64,000 bases of DNA, from assembly GCA_964641665.1 (NCBI GenBank), contig CAZXKO010000038.1, positions 136,545 to 200,544 on the forward strand, given 5' to 3'. The notes under the pieces were generated by a model. The model did not search any database. It worked only from the letters and a program-made list of their open reading frames with translations, and had not been told where the DNA came from. Source of the DNA: Gp1-AA133 sp964641665 (GTDB lineage Bacteria; Acidobacteriota; Terriglobia; Terriglobales; Acidobacteriaceae). This document shows positions 43,505 through 52,220 of this stretch, piece after piece. Made by a program: the position numbers and the translations under genes. Every line of letters starts with the position of its first letter. The stretch's first letter is position 1.

Positions 43505-45090
43505 GTGCTGCGGCCATCCCGATGAACCAAGCGGAGGCGTGGCGTCCGGCGGTCAATCCCTGGATCATTGCCCTCGCGGTCACCTTGGCAACCTTCATGG
43601 AGGTGCTCGACACCAGCATCGCCAACGTCGCGTTGCCGCATATCGCGGGGAGTCTTTCGGCGGGGCAGGATGAAAGCACCTGGGTGCTGACGTCGTACCT
43701 GGTTTCGAACGCAATCGTTCTTCCCCTTAGCGGGTGGCTGTCTTCGATCGTGGGACGCAAGCGCTTCTACATGGGCTGCGTCTTCCTGTTCACGGTGAGT
43801 TCTTTCCTGTGCGGATTCGCTCCGAATCTTCCAGCGCTGATCATTTTCCGGATTCTCCAGGGCGCGGGCGGAGGTGGCTTGCAACCGAGTGAACAGGCGA
43901 TTCTAGCGGACACATTCCCGCCGGCAAAGCGCGGGATGGCGTTCGCCGTCTATGGGATCGCGGTGGTCATGGCGCCGGCGATCGGTCCCACCCTGGGTGG
44001 ATGGATTACCGACAACTACAGCTGGCGCTGGATTTTCTTCGTGAACATTCCCGTCGGGATTCTGTCGCTGTTGTTGACTTCACGACTGATCCAGGATCCT
44101 CCGTATTTCCGGCGGCGCAAACTAAGTGAGACCAAGATTGACTATGTCGGCCTGGGCTTCGTGGCGCTGGGGTTGGGAGCTCTGCAGATCGTGCTCGACA
44201 AGGGCCAGCGCGACGACTGGTTCGAGTCCCACTTCATCCTGATACTCTCCGCAGTTTCGGCCGTATCGCTGTTGTTCGTGATCTGGTGGGAGTGGAGGCA
44301 CAAGGATCCGATCATCGATCTGCATCTGTTTAAGGAACGTACGTTTGCGGTTTCGAATCTGCTGATGTTCATGCTGGGTTTTGCACTGCTGGGCAGCACG
44401 TTGCTGCTGCCGTTGTTCCTGCAGACGCTGATGGGGTATACGGCGCAGCTTTCGGGGATGGCACTGTCGCCGGGCGGATTCGTCATCATGTTGATGATGC
44501 CGCTGGTGGGGTTTCTACTCTCGCGGTATGACGGCCGGTATCTGCTTTTGTTCGGACTGTCGATGTTGTCATTTTCGCTGTTCCACATGACGCGGTTTAC
44601 GCTGGGTATCGATTTCAAGACGGCGGTGTACGCGCGCATGCTGCAGGCCGTCGGCCTGGCGTTTTTGTTTGTTCCCATCAATACCGCGGCGTATGCGTAT
44701 CTGCCGCGGGAGAAAAATAACGCCGCGTCGGGCCTGATGAATCTGGCGCGGAATATCGGCGGAAGTGTCGGGATCTCGTTTGTGACGACCATGCTGGACC
44801 GCCGAACGCAAAAACACCTGAGCGACCTGATGACCCAATTGACTGGCGCGAATGCGCACTTTCAGGCGGTGCTGCGGGGGATCGCGGGGTCGCTGGTGGC
44901 GCACGGTACGAGTCCGGCCGATGCTCAAAGGCAAGCCTATGGGGTGCTATACAACGTGGCGCAACGGCAGGCCACGCTGCTGGCCTATGTGGATGACTTC
45001 TACATTCTGGGCTTCGCGATTCTGGCCATGATTCCCATGGTCTTTCTTATGAAGCGAACGAAATCAGGCGGGGAAATGGCGGTACACTAA
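43501..45090 (+). CDS. DHA2-family MFS drug transporter, EmrB-like
   Basis: 529-aa inner-membrane proton antiporter with about 14 hydrophobic segments. Family marks: LDTSIANVALPHIAGSL (motif D1), GRKRFYMGC (motif A) and APAIGPTLGGWI (motif C of antiporters). With the preceding TolC and EmrA-like proteins it forms a three-part system expelling hydrophobic drugs or metabolites across both membranes. No local regulator gene is present. Confidence 0.93.
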   Translation: MSAAAIPMNQAEAWRPAVNPWIIALAVTLATFMEVLDTSIANVALPHIAGSLSAGQDESTWVLTSYLVSNAIVLPLSGWLSSIVGRKRFYMGCVFLFTVSSFLCGFAPNLPALIIFRILQGAGGGGLQPSEQAILADTFPPAKRGMAFAVYGIAVVMAPAIGPTLGGWITDNYSWRWIFFVNIPVGILSLLLTSRLIQDPPYFRRRKLSETKIDYVGLGFVALGLGALQIVLDKGQRDDWFESHFILILSAVSAVSLLFVIWWEWRHKDPIIDLHLFKERTFAVSNLLMFMLGFALLGSTLLLPLFLQTLMGYTAQLSGMALSPGGFVIMLMMPLVGFLLSRYDGRYLLLFGLSMLSFSLFHMTRFTLGIDFKTAVYARMLQAVGLAFLFVPINTAAYAYLPREKNNAASGLMNLARNIGGSVGISFVTTMLDRRTQKHLSDLMTQLTGANAHFQAVLRGIAGSLVAHGTSPADAQRQAYGVLYNVAQRQATLLAYVDDFYILGFAILAMIPMVFLMKRTKSGGEMAVH

Positions 45091-45104
45091 TATCGGAGGG
45101 CGAT

Positions 45105-45764
45105 ATGTTCCGGATCGTCACACTTGAACGTGAGTACGGGTGCGGGTGCGCCGGAATTGCAGCCGAACTAGCCGGCCGTCTGCGCTGGAAGCTCTGGGAT
45201 CATTTGCTTACGGAAGAAATCGCGAAACAGGCCAACGTGGACTGCGGAACCGTCGAGCGGCGCGAAGAAAAAGTCGATGGCACGTTTTACCGGCTGGCTA
45301 AAACCTTCTGGCGCGGTAGCTACGAGCGCAGCATGCCGATCGCCGAGTCGGAGACCTTCGATGCCGACTGCATGGTGGCGATGATGGAGGGGATCACTGC
45401 GCGGATTGCCGAGGAAGGCAATGCCGTGGTGGTTGGCCGGGGGGCGCCCTATTTCCTGCGCGAACGCCAGGATACCTTCCGAGTGTTTCTGTACGCGCCT
45501 CGAGAAGAAAAAATCCGTCGCCTGCTGGCCGCGGGAACGAGTCAATCAGAAGCCGACGAGCTGGTCGACACGGTTGATCGTGAACGCATTGCCTTCATCA
45601 AGCATTATTTCGATGCGGACTGGCCCACCCGGGCGCTGTATCACCTCATGATCAATACATCGATCGGAGATGAGAAAGTCATCGCGACGATTTTGGACAC
45701 GATGCGCCTGGTTGAAGAAAAGACCGCCGCGAGCTCCGGGATGCGGGGAGTTGCGTTGAAATAA
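45105..45764 (+). CDS. Cytidylate-kinase-like family protein
   Basis: 219 aa, P-loop NTPase-related fold of the cytidylate kinase 2 type: N-terminal VTLEREYGCGCAGIAAELA, VVVGRGAPYFL, YAPREEKIRRLL and a late Asp/Arg lid (DTVDRERIAFIKHYF). The Walker A segment lacks the normal GKS/GKT, as in other members of this subfamily, so nucleotide kinase activity is uncertain. It follows the efflux pump by 14 bp and ends 9 bp before the convergent ferrochelatase stop. Link with efflux unknown. Confidence 0.8.
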   Translation: MFRIVTLEREYGCGCAGIAAELAGRLRWKLWDHLLTEEIAKQANVDCGTVERREEKVDGTFYRLAKTFWRGSYERSMPIAESETFDADCMVAMMEGITARIAEEGNAVVVGRGAPYFLRERQDTFRVFLYAPREEKIRRLLAAGTSQSEADELVDTVDRERIAFIKHYFDADWPTRALYHLMINTSIGDEKVIATILDTMRLVEEKTAASSGMRGVALK

Positions 45765-45773
45765 GCGCTGCGC

Positions 45774-46802
45774 TCAGGCGCGTCCGAGCTGCGCCGGCCG
45801 TTGTGGTGCGGGACAGCAGTCGGTAGGGCATATGTCGTCGCTGGGACCGAGCGCACCCAGGGCAATCCGAACAGGTTCTTCACTCATCCGCTCCTCTATC
45901 AGTTCCCGAATCATTCTGACAAATCGAGGGTGGGCGCCCACCGTGCCCGCGCGGACCATGGGTAGCTGTAGCTCTTGGCACAGGTGTTTGGCCTCGGTGT
46001 CGAGGTCGTAGAGGACCTCCATGTGATCGGAGATAAAACCGATCGGCGCGATGACCACGCCGGCTGCGAGGTCGCGCTGCTTGATTTCCCGCACGTAGTC
46101 GAGCACATCGGGCTCGAGCCAGGGCTGAGTCGGCGGGCCACTGCGGCTTTGGTAGACCAGGCGGTCTCCGGATCGGCCGAGTTCCATCGACACCAGACGG
46201 CACACCTCTTGCAGTTGCCCTACGTATCGGCAGCTTTGTGCCATGGAGAGTGGAATACTGTGCGCGGTGAAGACGACGCGAGCGCGATTCCGGGTGTGCT
46301 CCGGCAAATTGTTGAGGGCGGCGCGTACCCTTTCCACCGTGGGTTCAATGAATCCGGGATGGTTGTAGAACACGCGCAGCTTGTCGATATCCGGAGCACC
46401 CGGCCCGACCTGGGCTTGGGCGGCCGCGACGTTCTCGCGATACTGGCGGCAGCCGGAGTAGGAACTGTAGGCGGAGGTGACGAAGGCAAGGGCACGGCGG
46501 ACGCCCTCGTTCTTCATTTGCAGAAGCGTATCCACCAGCAGTGGATGCCAGTTGCGATTGCCCCAGAAGATGGGGAGTTTCATGCCATTCTGGTCGAGTT
46601 CGGTCTGGAGGACGGCGATCAATTCACGGTTCTGCTGGTTGATCGGACTCTTGCCGCCAAAGTGGTAATAATGCTCGGCGACCGTGAGCATGCGTTCGCG
46701 GGGCACGTTTTTGCCGCGCAAGACGTTTTCGAGGAAGGGAATGACTTCGTCGTTGGACTCGGGTCCACCAAAAGACACGACCAGAAGTGCGTCATATTTC
46801 AT
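45774..46802 (-). CDS. hemH: Ferrochelatase (protoporphyrin or coproporphyrin type)
   Basis: 342-aa enzyme inserting Fe2+ into a porphyrin. Conserved SFGGPE at the N-terminus, GNRNWHPLL, SAYSSYSGCRQYREN, FTAHSIPLSMA (metal-binding His) and IGFISDHMEVLYDLD. The C-terminus has CPTDCC and there is an internal Cys in SGCRQY; ferrochelatases of this layout can hold a [2Fe-2S] cluster. The form resembles the actinobacterial coproporphyrin enzyme, so the substrate may be coproporphyrin III (inference). Single gene next to tRNA-Arg. Confidence 0.92.
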   Translation of the reverse strand: MKYDALLVVSFGGPESNDEVIPFLENVLRGKNVPRERMLTVAEHYYHFGGKSPINQQNRELIAVLQTELDQNGMKLPIFWGNRNWHPLLVDTLLQMKNEGVRRALAFVTSAYSSYSGCRQYRENVAAAQAQVGPGAPDIDKLRVFYNHPGFIEPTVERVRAALNNLPEHTRNRARVVFTAHSIPLSMAQSCRYVGQLQEVCRLVSMELGRSGDRLVYQSRSGPPTQPWLEPDVLDYVREIKQRDLAAGVVIAPIGFISDHMEVLYDLDTEAKHLCQELQLPMVRAGTVGAHPRFVRMIRELIEERMSEEPVRIALGALGPSDDICPTDCCPAPQRPAQLGRA

Positions 46803-46827
46803 GCGAAGTGAGTGTGGAACGAAGGAA

Positions 46828-46904
46828 TGGCGCGCCCGGAGAGATTCGAACTCCCGACCTACAGCTCCGGAGGCTGCCGCTCTATCCAGCTGAGCTACGG
46901 GCGC
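46828..46904 (-). tRNA. tRNA-Arg (anticodon CCG)
   Basis: 77 nt including an encoded CCA end (minus strand). Acceptor arms GCGCCCG/CGGGCGC pair fully; D-stem GCTC/GAGC; anticodon stem GCAGC/GCTGT with loop CTCCGGA giving anticodon CCG; T arm GGGAG-TTCGAAT-CTCTC. Reads codon CGG. Confidence 0.95.
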
Positions 46905-47004
46905 GCAGTCTTCAGTTTACATCCCGACTCCGGCATCATCAAATGGCGGACGAGAGCGGATCTCCCCGGTTCGTTTGCGAAGGACTTGGCTTTTGTAAGA
47001 AGGA

Positions 47005-47328
47005 CTACCAGCGACCGCGACCGCCACCACCCCCACGTTCCCGGCCACCACGTCCGCCGCCGCCGCCCCCGCCGCTGCGCTCGGGCTTCGGACGGGCTTC
47101 GTTCACATTCAAAGTGCGCCCGCCGACCTGGGAGCCATTCAGGGCGGCGATTGCCTTCTCTCCATCTTCCGCGCTCGCCATCTCGACGAAACCAAAGCCG
47201 CGGGAGCGACCAGTGTCGCGGTCGGTCATGATCGCGACCCGATCGACTTGTCCGTACGCTTCGAACAGCTGGCGCAGTTCTTCTTCCGACGTGTTGAAAT
47301 CCAGGTTTCCAACGAAGATGTTCTTCAA
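47005..47328 (-). CDS. RRM-type RNA-binding protein with Gly/Arg-rich tail
   Basis: 107 aa. One RNA recognition motif at residues 1-78: RNP2 IFVGNL, RNP1 RGFGFVEM. The tail is almost only Gly, Arg and Glu in RGG-like runs. This is the bacterial glycine-rich RNA-binding (Rbp) class seen in cyanobacteria and many soil bacteria, often cold-regulated. Single gene. The mRNA leader is not distinctive. Confidence 0.92.
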   Translation of the reverse strand: MKNIFVGNLDFNTSEEELRQLFEAYGQVDRVAIMTDRDTGRSRGFGFVEMASAEDGEKAIAALNGSQVGGRTLNVNEARPKPERSGGGGGGGRGGRERGGGGGRGRW

Positions 47329-47482
47329 GCGCGTGCCTCGGGGGTTGAGCTATTTGAGTGTAGCGACTTCGGCGGGAAGTCAGGTGGCACCTGAGCCTTC
47401 CTGGAATCGAGGCCGGAGCGAGCGAACAGTCAAACGCGGGAGAGAGTATAGCAGGAAAAGTCCAGCCCAGCGGACATGGTTC

Positions 47483-47605
47483 TCACGTCAGCTTGAGGGT
47501 GGCTGCGGCCTGCTGCAGCACCGCGGCAGACCGGAGCAACTGGTCGGCTTCCGGGTCACTCAGTTGGATGTGCAACAGCTTCGCTACGCCGCCACGATTG
47601 ATGAC
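47483..47605 (-). pseudogene. Orphan C-terminal fragment of an L-lactate/malate dehydrogenase
   Basis: The last 40 codons before a stop at 47483 read VINRGGVAKLLHIQLSDPEA and then DQLLRSAAVLQQAAATLKLT. This closely follows the C-terminal strand and helix of LDH/MDH enzymes (N-x-x-G-V, L-x-x-x-E, R-S-A-x-x-L). The rest of the enzyme is missing: upstream in the same frame lies a different gene. It looks like the residue of a deletion. Confidence 0.6.
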
Positions 47606-47630
47606 AGTGGGTCGAGATCGCGAATCGCCG

Positions 47631-47843
47631 TTAGCAGTCATCCACTCCCCAGTATCCCTCCCGATGATAGCCGAGGCGGAGCAGGCGGTTTTTGGGGTCG
47701 TGACGCTTGCCGCAGGCGGGGCACGGAATGAAGCTGCGAATGTGCATGCCCTTGCGGTCAAAGTCTTCGGAAACCGCGAAACTTGTGCCACAACTGCACG
47801 GGACGAGGAACATCCGTACGGGAGCGCGCTCCTGCCTGTGCAT
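47631..47843 (-). CDS. Small CXC/CXXC zinc-ribbon-like protein
   Basis: About 70 aa with CSCGTSF and CPACGKRHD spaced by 20 residues, a likely zinc ribbon (two Cys pairs). Unnamed. Start ATG 47843 (or 47813) is not decided by a clear ribosome binding site. Divergent from the DUF4760-like gene at 47876. It ends 25 bp before the dehydrogenase fragment. Confidence 0.55.
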   Translation of the reverse strand: MHRQERAPVRMFLVPCSCGTSFAVSEDFDRKGMHIRSFIPCPACGKRHDPKNRLLRLGYHREGYWGVDDC

Positions 47844-47875
47844 TTTCAATTTTTCCGCCGTAGTAGAATGCGCCC

Positions 47876-48325
47876 ATGACGCTGAATTCCACGATCCAAA
47901 TCGCGTACTGGACAGCCGGAATCGTGTACTCGATGGTTGGGACCGTGGCCGCTATCGGGGCGCTCCTGGTATATCGTAACAATTCCAAGAGGGAACGCGC
48001 GCGCTGGGCGGAGGGGCTGTACACGCGCTTTTACGAAAAACCAGAGCTGAAGAAAGTGCGCGATCAAATGGATTGCGCGGCGGGAGATGCGGCCGTCGCG
48101 AGCCTGGTCTCGGAAGAGTCATCTGCTCTCACCGACTACTTGAATTTCTTCGAGTTCGTCGCTTATCTGAAGTCATCGAAACAATTGTCGGAGTCCGATG
48201 TCGAAGCGCTCTTCGGCTACTATCTGAACTGTCTTCGACGGCACAAAGAGGTGGTTGAGTACGTGCGGGACAAGGACAAAGGGTTCGAGTACCTGAGGAA
48301 GTTGTTGACGCATGGGCAAAGCTGA
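47876..48325 (+). CDS. Small membrane-anchored hypothetical protein (DUF4760-like)
   Basis: 149 aa. One N-terminal membrane segment (AYWTAGIVYSMVGTVAAIGA), then a basic stretch and a helical cytoplasmic domain (LTDYLNFFEFVAYLKSSKQL; VEALFGYYLNCL). This layout matches small proteins called DUF4760 or related. Function unknown. It overlaps the next gene by 14 nt, so the two are probably made together. Confidence 0.7.
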   Translation: MTLNSTIQIAYWTAGIVYSMVGTVAAIGALLVYRNNSKRERARWAEGLYTRFYEKPELKKVRDQMDCAAGDAAVASLVSEESSALTDYLNFFEFVAYLKSSKQLSESDVEALFGYYLNCLRRHKEVVEYVRDKDKGFEYLRKLLTHGQS

Positions 48326-48776
48326 GAGTGGCGCGGAGAGCAAGCGAAAGCGTTACCTGTTTTCTTACGGGACGCTGTTGCCACGCCTGGCGCCGCCCGA
48401 GATCAGGCCGACCGTGCGGCAACTGCGGCGCGTAGGAAAAGGGTTTGTGCGCGGCCAGTTGTTTGACCTAGGCGAATATCCGGGAGCGATCCTGAGCCGC
48501 ACCGGCCCGCCCATCGTCGGTCAGATTTTTGAATTGCCGGATGACCCCGAAGTGTTGCATCGGCTAGACGAGTACGAGGGATTTAATCGCGCCGATCCTC
48601 GGGCGAGCCTTTTTGTTCGACAGCGGCGCCACGTTCAGCTGGAGGGCGGAAGCAAAATCTTCTGCTGGGTCTACACCTACAACCGTCCCCTAAAAGAGGC
48701 GCGCGCCGTGAGCGGCGGAGACTCCTCCAAAACTCGGGCGCGCAGCGGGCGACGAGTTCGTGCCGAGCATCACTGA
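48312..48776 (+). CDS. Gamma-glutamylcyclotransferase-like (AIG2/GGCT fold) protein
   Basis: 154 aa. N-terminal FSYGTLLPRL (YGTL substrate-binding loop), GQLFDLGEYPGAI, and LDEYEGFNR with the catalytic Glu position. The family releases 5-oxoproline from gamma-glutamyl amines or peptides; the substrate here is unknown. Starts inside the DUF4760-like gene; its stop overlaps the convergent typA stop by 7 nt. Confidence 0.82.
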   Translation: MGKAESGAESKRKRYLFSYGTLLPRLAPPEIRPTVRQLRRVGKGFVRGQLFDLGEYPGAILSRTGPPIVGQIFELPDDPEVLHRLDEYEGFNRADPRASLFVRQRRHVQLEGGSKIFCWVYTYNRPLKEARAVSGGDSSKTRARSGRRVRAEHH

Positions 48777-50596
48777 GCTTCCTGCACGCCAGCCAGGGCA
48801 CCTTTCTTGCGTTTGTTCGACTGCAGGATTTTCTTTCTCAGGCGCAGCGACTTCGGAGTAATTTCGACGAACTCATCGTCGGCGATGAACTCGATGGCCT
48901 GCTCAAGGTTCAACTGGCGATAGGGAACCAGGCGAATCGCTTCATCGGAAGTTGATGCGCGCATATTGGTCAGTTTCTTTTCGCGCACCACGTTTACGTC
49001 GAGGTCGGTATCCTTGGCGTTCTCACCGATGATCATGCCTTCGTAGACGTCGACGCCGGGGCCGACGAAAAGTTCGCCGCGCTCCTGCAGGTTGTAGAGA
49101 GCGTACGAAGTGGTGACTCCGGCACGATCGGCGACCAGCGCTCCTGTCGGCCGATGCGGGATGTCGCCCTGCCACTCGGTGTATCCGTCGAAGAGCGAAT
49201 TCATCACGATGGTGCCGCGGGTGTCGGTGAGCAGCTGGCTGCGCAGTCCGATCAATCCGCGGCTGGGTACACGAAACTCGATGCGCACCCGTCCATAGCC
49301 GTGGTTGTGCATGTTGGCGACCTCGCCTTTGCGCGCGCCCAGCTGCTCCATGACCACGCCGACGAATTCTTCGGGAATGTCGACCGTGAGGTATTCGACC
49401 GGTTCCATCAGCTTGCCGTCGATTCGCTTGGTGACGATCTCCGGCTTGCCGACCATCAATTCGTAGCTTTCGCGGCGCATCATTTCGATCAGGATGGAAA
49501 GCTGCAATTCGCCGCGGCCCAGTACTTTGAAGGAGTCCGTGCTGTCGGTCTCCTCGACGCGCAGGGATACGTTGGTGAGCAGTTCCTTCGCCAGGCGCTC
49601 TCGCAAGTTGCGTGAGGTGACGTAGCTGCCGTCTTTCCCGGAAAACGGCGAGTTGTTCACGGTAAACAGCATGGCGATGGTGGGTTCATCAATGACGATC
49701 GGCGGCAAGGGCGCGGGATTTTCGGCGTTGGTAATCGTTTCACCGATGGTGATGCCTTCGACGCCGGCCACCGCCACGATGTCGCCGAGTTCCGTTTCCG
49801 TAATGTCGACTCGCTTCAGGCCGGAGAAGGAGAACAGCTTGGTGATTTTGGTTTTCTCGAACGAGCCATCGCGCTTGGCGATGCTGACCTCTTCTCCGGT
49901 CCACATCTTGCCGTTGAACACGCGTGCAATCGCAAGCCGGCCGAGGTAGTCGCTGTAATCGAGGTTCGCGACCAGAATTTGCAGCGGGCCGGTCAGATCG
50001 CCCTGCGGTTCCGGAATCGTTTTCACGATGGCATCGAAGAGCGGCTCGAGGTTCTCGCCGCCACGCTTCATGTCGGTCGAAGCGGTACCCACCTTCGCGT
50101 TTGTATAGAGAACCGGGAACTCGAGCTGGTCTTCCTTGGCATCGAGATCGATGAACAAGTCGTAGATTTCGTTAAGGACCTCCTGAGGACGGGCGTCAGG
50201 GCGGTCGATCTTGTTGATGACTACGATGGGAGGAAGTTTGGCTTCGAGCGCTTTGCCGAGGACGTAGCGTGTCTGCGGCAGAGGGCCCTCACTCGCGTCG
50301 ACTAGGAGCATCACGCCGTCGACCATCTTGAGCGCGCGTTCCACTTCTCCACCGAAATCACTGTGCCCGGGAGTGTCGACGATGTTGATCTTGGTTCCGT
50401 GATAGAAGACCGAGGTGTTTTTGGCGAGGATGGTGATGCCGCGCTCGCGTTCCAGCACGTTCGAGTCCATCACGCGTTCTACATGAATCTCATTCGAGCG
50501 AAAGGTGCCGCTCTGCTGCAGCATGGCATCGACCAGCGTAGTCTTGCCGTGGTCGACGTGCGCGATGATGGCGATGTTGCGAATGCTTGAACTCAA
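48770..50596 (-). CDS. typA: Ribosome-associated GTPase TypA/BipA
   Basis: 608-aa translational GTPase. G1 AHVDHGKTT, G3 DTPGHSDFGGEVERAL, G4 NKIDRPDARP, then EF-G-like domains III and V and the BipA-specific C-terminus (TPKSLRLRKKIL). It binds the 70S ribosome and helps large-subunit assembly and stress or cold growth. Full length; single gene with 92 bp to the oxidoreductase gene upstream. Confidence 0.96.
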   Translation of the reverse strand: MSSSIRNIAIIAHVDHGKTTLVDAMLQQSGTFRSNEIHVERVMDSNVLERERGITILAKNTSVFYHGTKINIVDTPGHSDFGGEVERALKMVDGVMLLVDASEGPLPQTRYVLGKALEAKLPPIVVINKIDRPDARPQEVLNEIYDLFIDLDAKEDQLEFPVLYTNAKVGTASTDMKRGGENLEPLFDAIVKTIPEPQGDLTGPLQILVANLDYSDYLGRLAIARVFNGKMWTGEEVSIAKRDGSFEKTKITKLFSFSGLKRVDITETELGDIVAVAGVEGITIGETITNAENPAPLPPIVIDEPTIAMLFTVNNSPFSGKDGSYVTSRNLRERLAKELLTNVSLRVEETDSTDSFKVLGRGELQLSILIEMMRRESYELMVGKPEIVTKRIDGKLMEPVEYLTVDIPEEFVGVVMEQLGARKGEVANMHNHGYGRVRIEFRVPSRGLIGLRSQLLTDTRGTIVMNSLFDGYTEWQGDIPHRPTGALVADRAGVTTSYALYNLQERGELFVGPGVDVYEGMIIGENAKDTDLDVNVVREKKLTNMRASTSDEAIRLVPYRQLNLEQAIEFIADDEFVEITPKSLRLRKKILQSNKRKKGALAGVQEAQ

Positions 50597-50688
50597 AATT
50601 AGGCAGTCCTTTATTGAAAGATGCGGCGAGGTGGAGTTTCGCTTGGTGCTCCTACTACTTTACTATGCCGGGCGTGTCCTGGCCCTTG

Positions 50689-52218
50689 CTAGCCGGCGAT
50701 GGCGGCCGTTTCCGCGTGCTTTGGAACTAATCGGCCGGCGAGACGATGCTCGACTTCTTTCACCACACGCCGGGCCGCGGTGATGGCCTGGGTCGTGCTT
50801 GAGGCAGGACCTTCCGAGTCGGTGTTGGCGAAGAATACTCGATCCATAGGCTCGCGCAGAAGCGGTTGGACCTTGGTCCAGAGGCCAGGTGTGGTCATGT
50901 ACATGGGATGGCCGCGGCGATAGAGGTGGACTTCGACGGGATCGGTGTTAAAGGCGGAGAGCAGCTTTTGGAAATCCTTGAGCACGCTGCCGGCGAGCTT
51001 GCGAGCGTTGGCCTCGGTGAGCAGGAGTCGCCGCTCTTCCTCGCGCAGTGGGGTGTAACAACTCAGGATATTGTACTTGGGACGATAGCCGGGCTGGTTG
51101 CGGATGACCCAGTCAGCGACGATGAAATCGGTGAATGCGTTTCCCGGGCACCAGTTGTCGTACCCCTTGCGGTAGACCTCTTTATCGAAGATCAGGTTCA
51201 CGAGGGCGTACGGGATGTAACGCATCTGCTGCATGGCTTCATCCTGTTTGTCGGGGATGCCCTCGACGATTCGGCGCGTGATTAATTTCGGAGTTGCCAT
51301 GATCACGGCTTTGGCAGTAACTGTCTTCAGTTCGGTTCCCTGCTGGTAGGTGACGCTGGCCTCGCTCTTGTCAGTAGTCACCGAGACGATCGTGGCATTA
51401 GCTTGCATCCGCTCTGCGAACTTCGGCTGCAACACCTCGACGAGGCGCTTGCTCAGAGCGCCCAGGCCGCCGGGCCAGGTGTAGCGGTCATCTTTGCGGT
51501 CGGGCGCTGCCATCCATTGCAATTGTTCGACTACCATGGCGGCCGGCGAGTCCTCTGAGCGTGAGCCCCAACTGGATGCTCCGAATCCGTCCCACCAGAG
51601 CTTGATTTCCGGCGGATAGTCCTTCACCAGATCGGTGAAGGGCGTGTTGTAGAGCTCGGCCTTGCGCTTCTCATAGTCGATGGCCAGCAGTTCCTTGCGG
51701 AATTTCTTGAAAGCCTCGCGCACTGCTGGCGGATAAGGAAGCTTGTCGATGCCGTCACCCCAGGTGTCGGCAACCAATTCGCCGTTGACGATGGTGGGGT
51801 CGAAATTGTTGACGGGCAGTGGCTCCAGCCCAATTTCCTTCGCGAAGGCCACCACCAATTCGTTGTCGGCGTAGGCAGAGCCTGTGCCATAGGCTTGCCC
51901 CTGGTACTCCATCAGGTAGGCATTCCCGCCAAAGTGGGGTTCTTTCTCGAGCAACAGGAAGTCGCTTTTCTGAATCAGGTAGGCCGCCGCGAGTCCGCTG
52001 ATGCCGCCACCGACGATGACAACGTCGTGATGGGCCGAGGCCGGGGGACGCGAAAAAACTTTGCCATCGCGCACCTGATGACAGATCTTGTTTTCTTCGC
52101 CGTCGATGGCGGGCACGGTTTCTGCGGGAGTGGCGAACAGCGCAACATCGACCGGACATCCCGAAGCCACCGCTCCTGCCACGACGAACTTGATGAAGTC
52201 TCTGCGATTTGAACTCAA
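50689..52218 (-). CDS. Tat-exported FAD-dependent amine oxidase/oxidoreductase
   Basis: 509 aa. Twin-arginine signal (NRRDFIKFVVAGAVASG) followed by an FAD-binding Rossmann fold (VVIVGGGISGLAAAYL, EKEPHFGGNA) and the monoamine oxidase-type C-terminus (FFANTDSEGP, TQAITAARRVV). Predicted to act in the periplasm or on the outer face, oxidising an amine with FAD. Last gene of the seven-gene operon, 2 bp after the PotC-like permease. The polyamine-type importer suggests an amine substrate; the exact compound is unknown. Confidence 0.85.
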   Translation of the reverse strand: MSSNRRDFIKFVVAGAVASGCPVDVALFATPAETVPAIDGEENKICHQVRDGKVFSRPPASAHHDVVIVGGGISGLAAAYLIQKSDFLLLEKEPHFGGNAYLMEYQGQAYGTGSAYADNELVVAFAKEIGLEPLPVNNFDPTIVNGELVADTWGDGIDKLPYPPAVREAFKKFRKELLAIDYEKRKAELYNTPFTDLVKDYPPEIKLWWDGFGASSWGSRSEDSPAAMVVEQLQWMAAPDRKDDRYTWPGGLGALSKRLVEVLQPKFAERMQANATIVSVTTDKSEASVTYQQGTELKTVTAKAVIMATPKLITRRIVEGIPDKQDEAMQQMRYIPYALVNLIFDKEVYRKGYDNWCPGNAFTDFIVADWVIRNQPGYRPKYNILSCYTPLREEERRLLLTEANARKLAGSVLKDFQKLLSAFNTDPVEVHLYRRGHPMYMTTPGLWTKVQPLLREPMDRVFFANTDSEGPASSTTQAITAARRVVKEVEHRLAGRLVPKHAETAAIAG

Positions 52219-52220
52219 AA

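Noticed and set aside
46787..47731. Plus-strand open frames across tRNA-Arg and the RRM gene
   Set aside because: They cross a well-supported tRNA and the antisense of an RRM gene; Pro/Arg-rich shadow of a Gly-rich tail.
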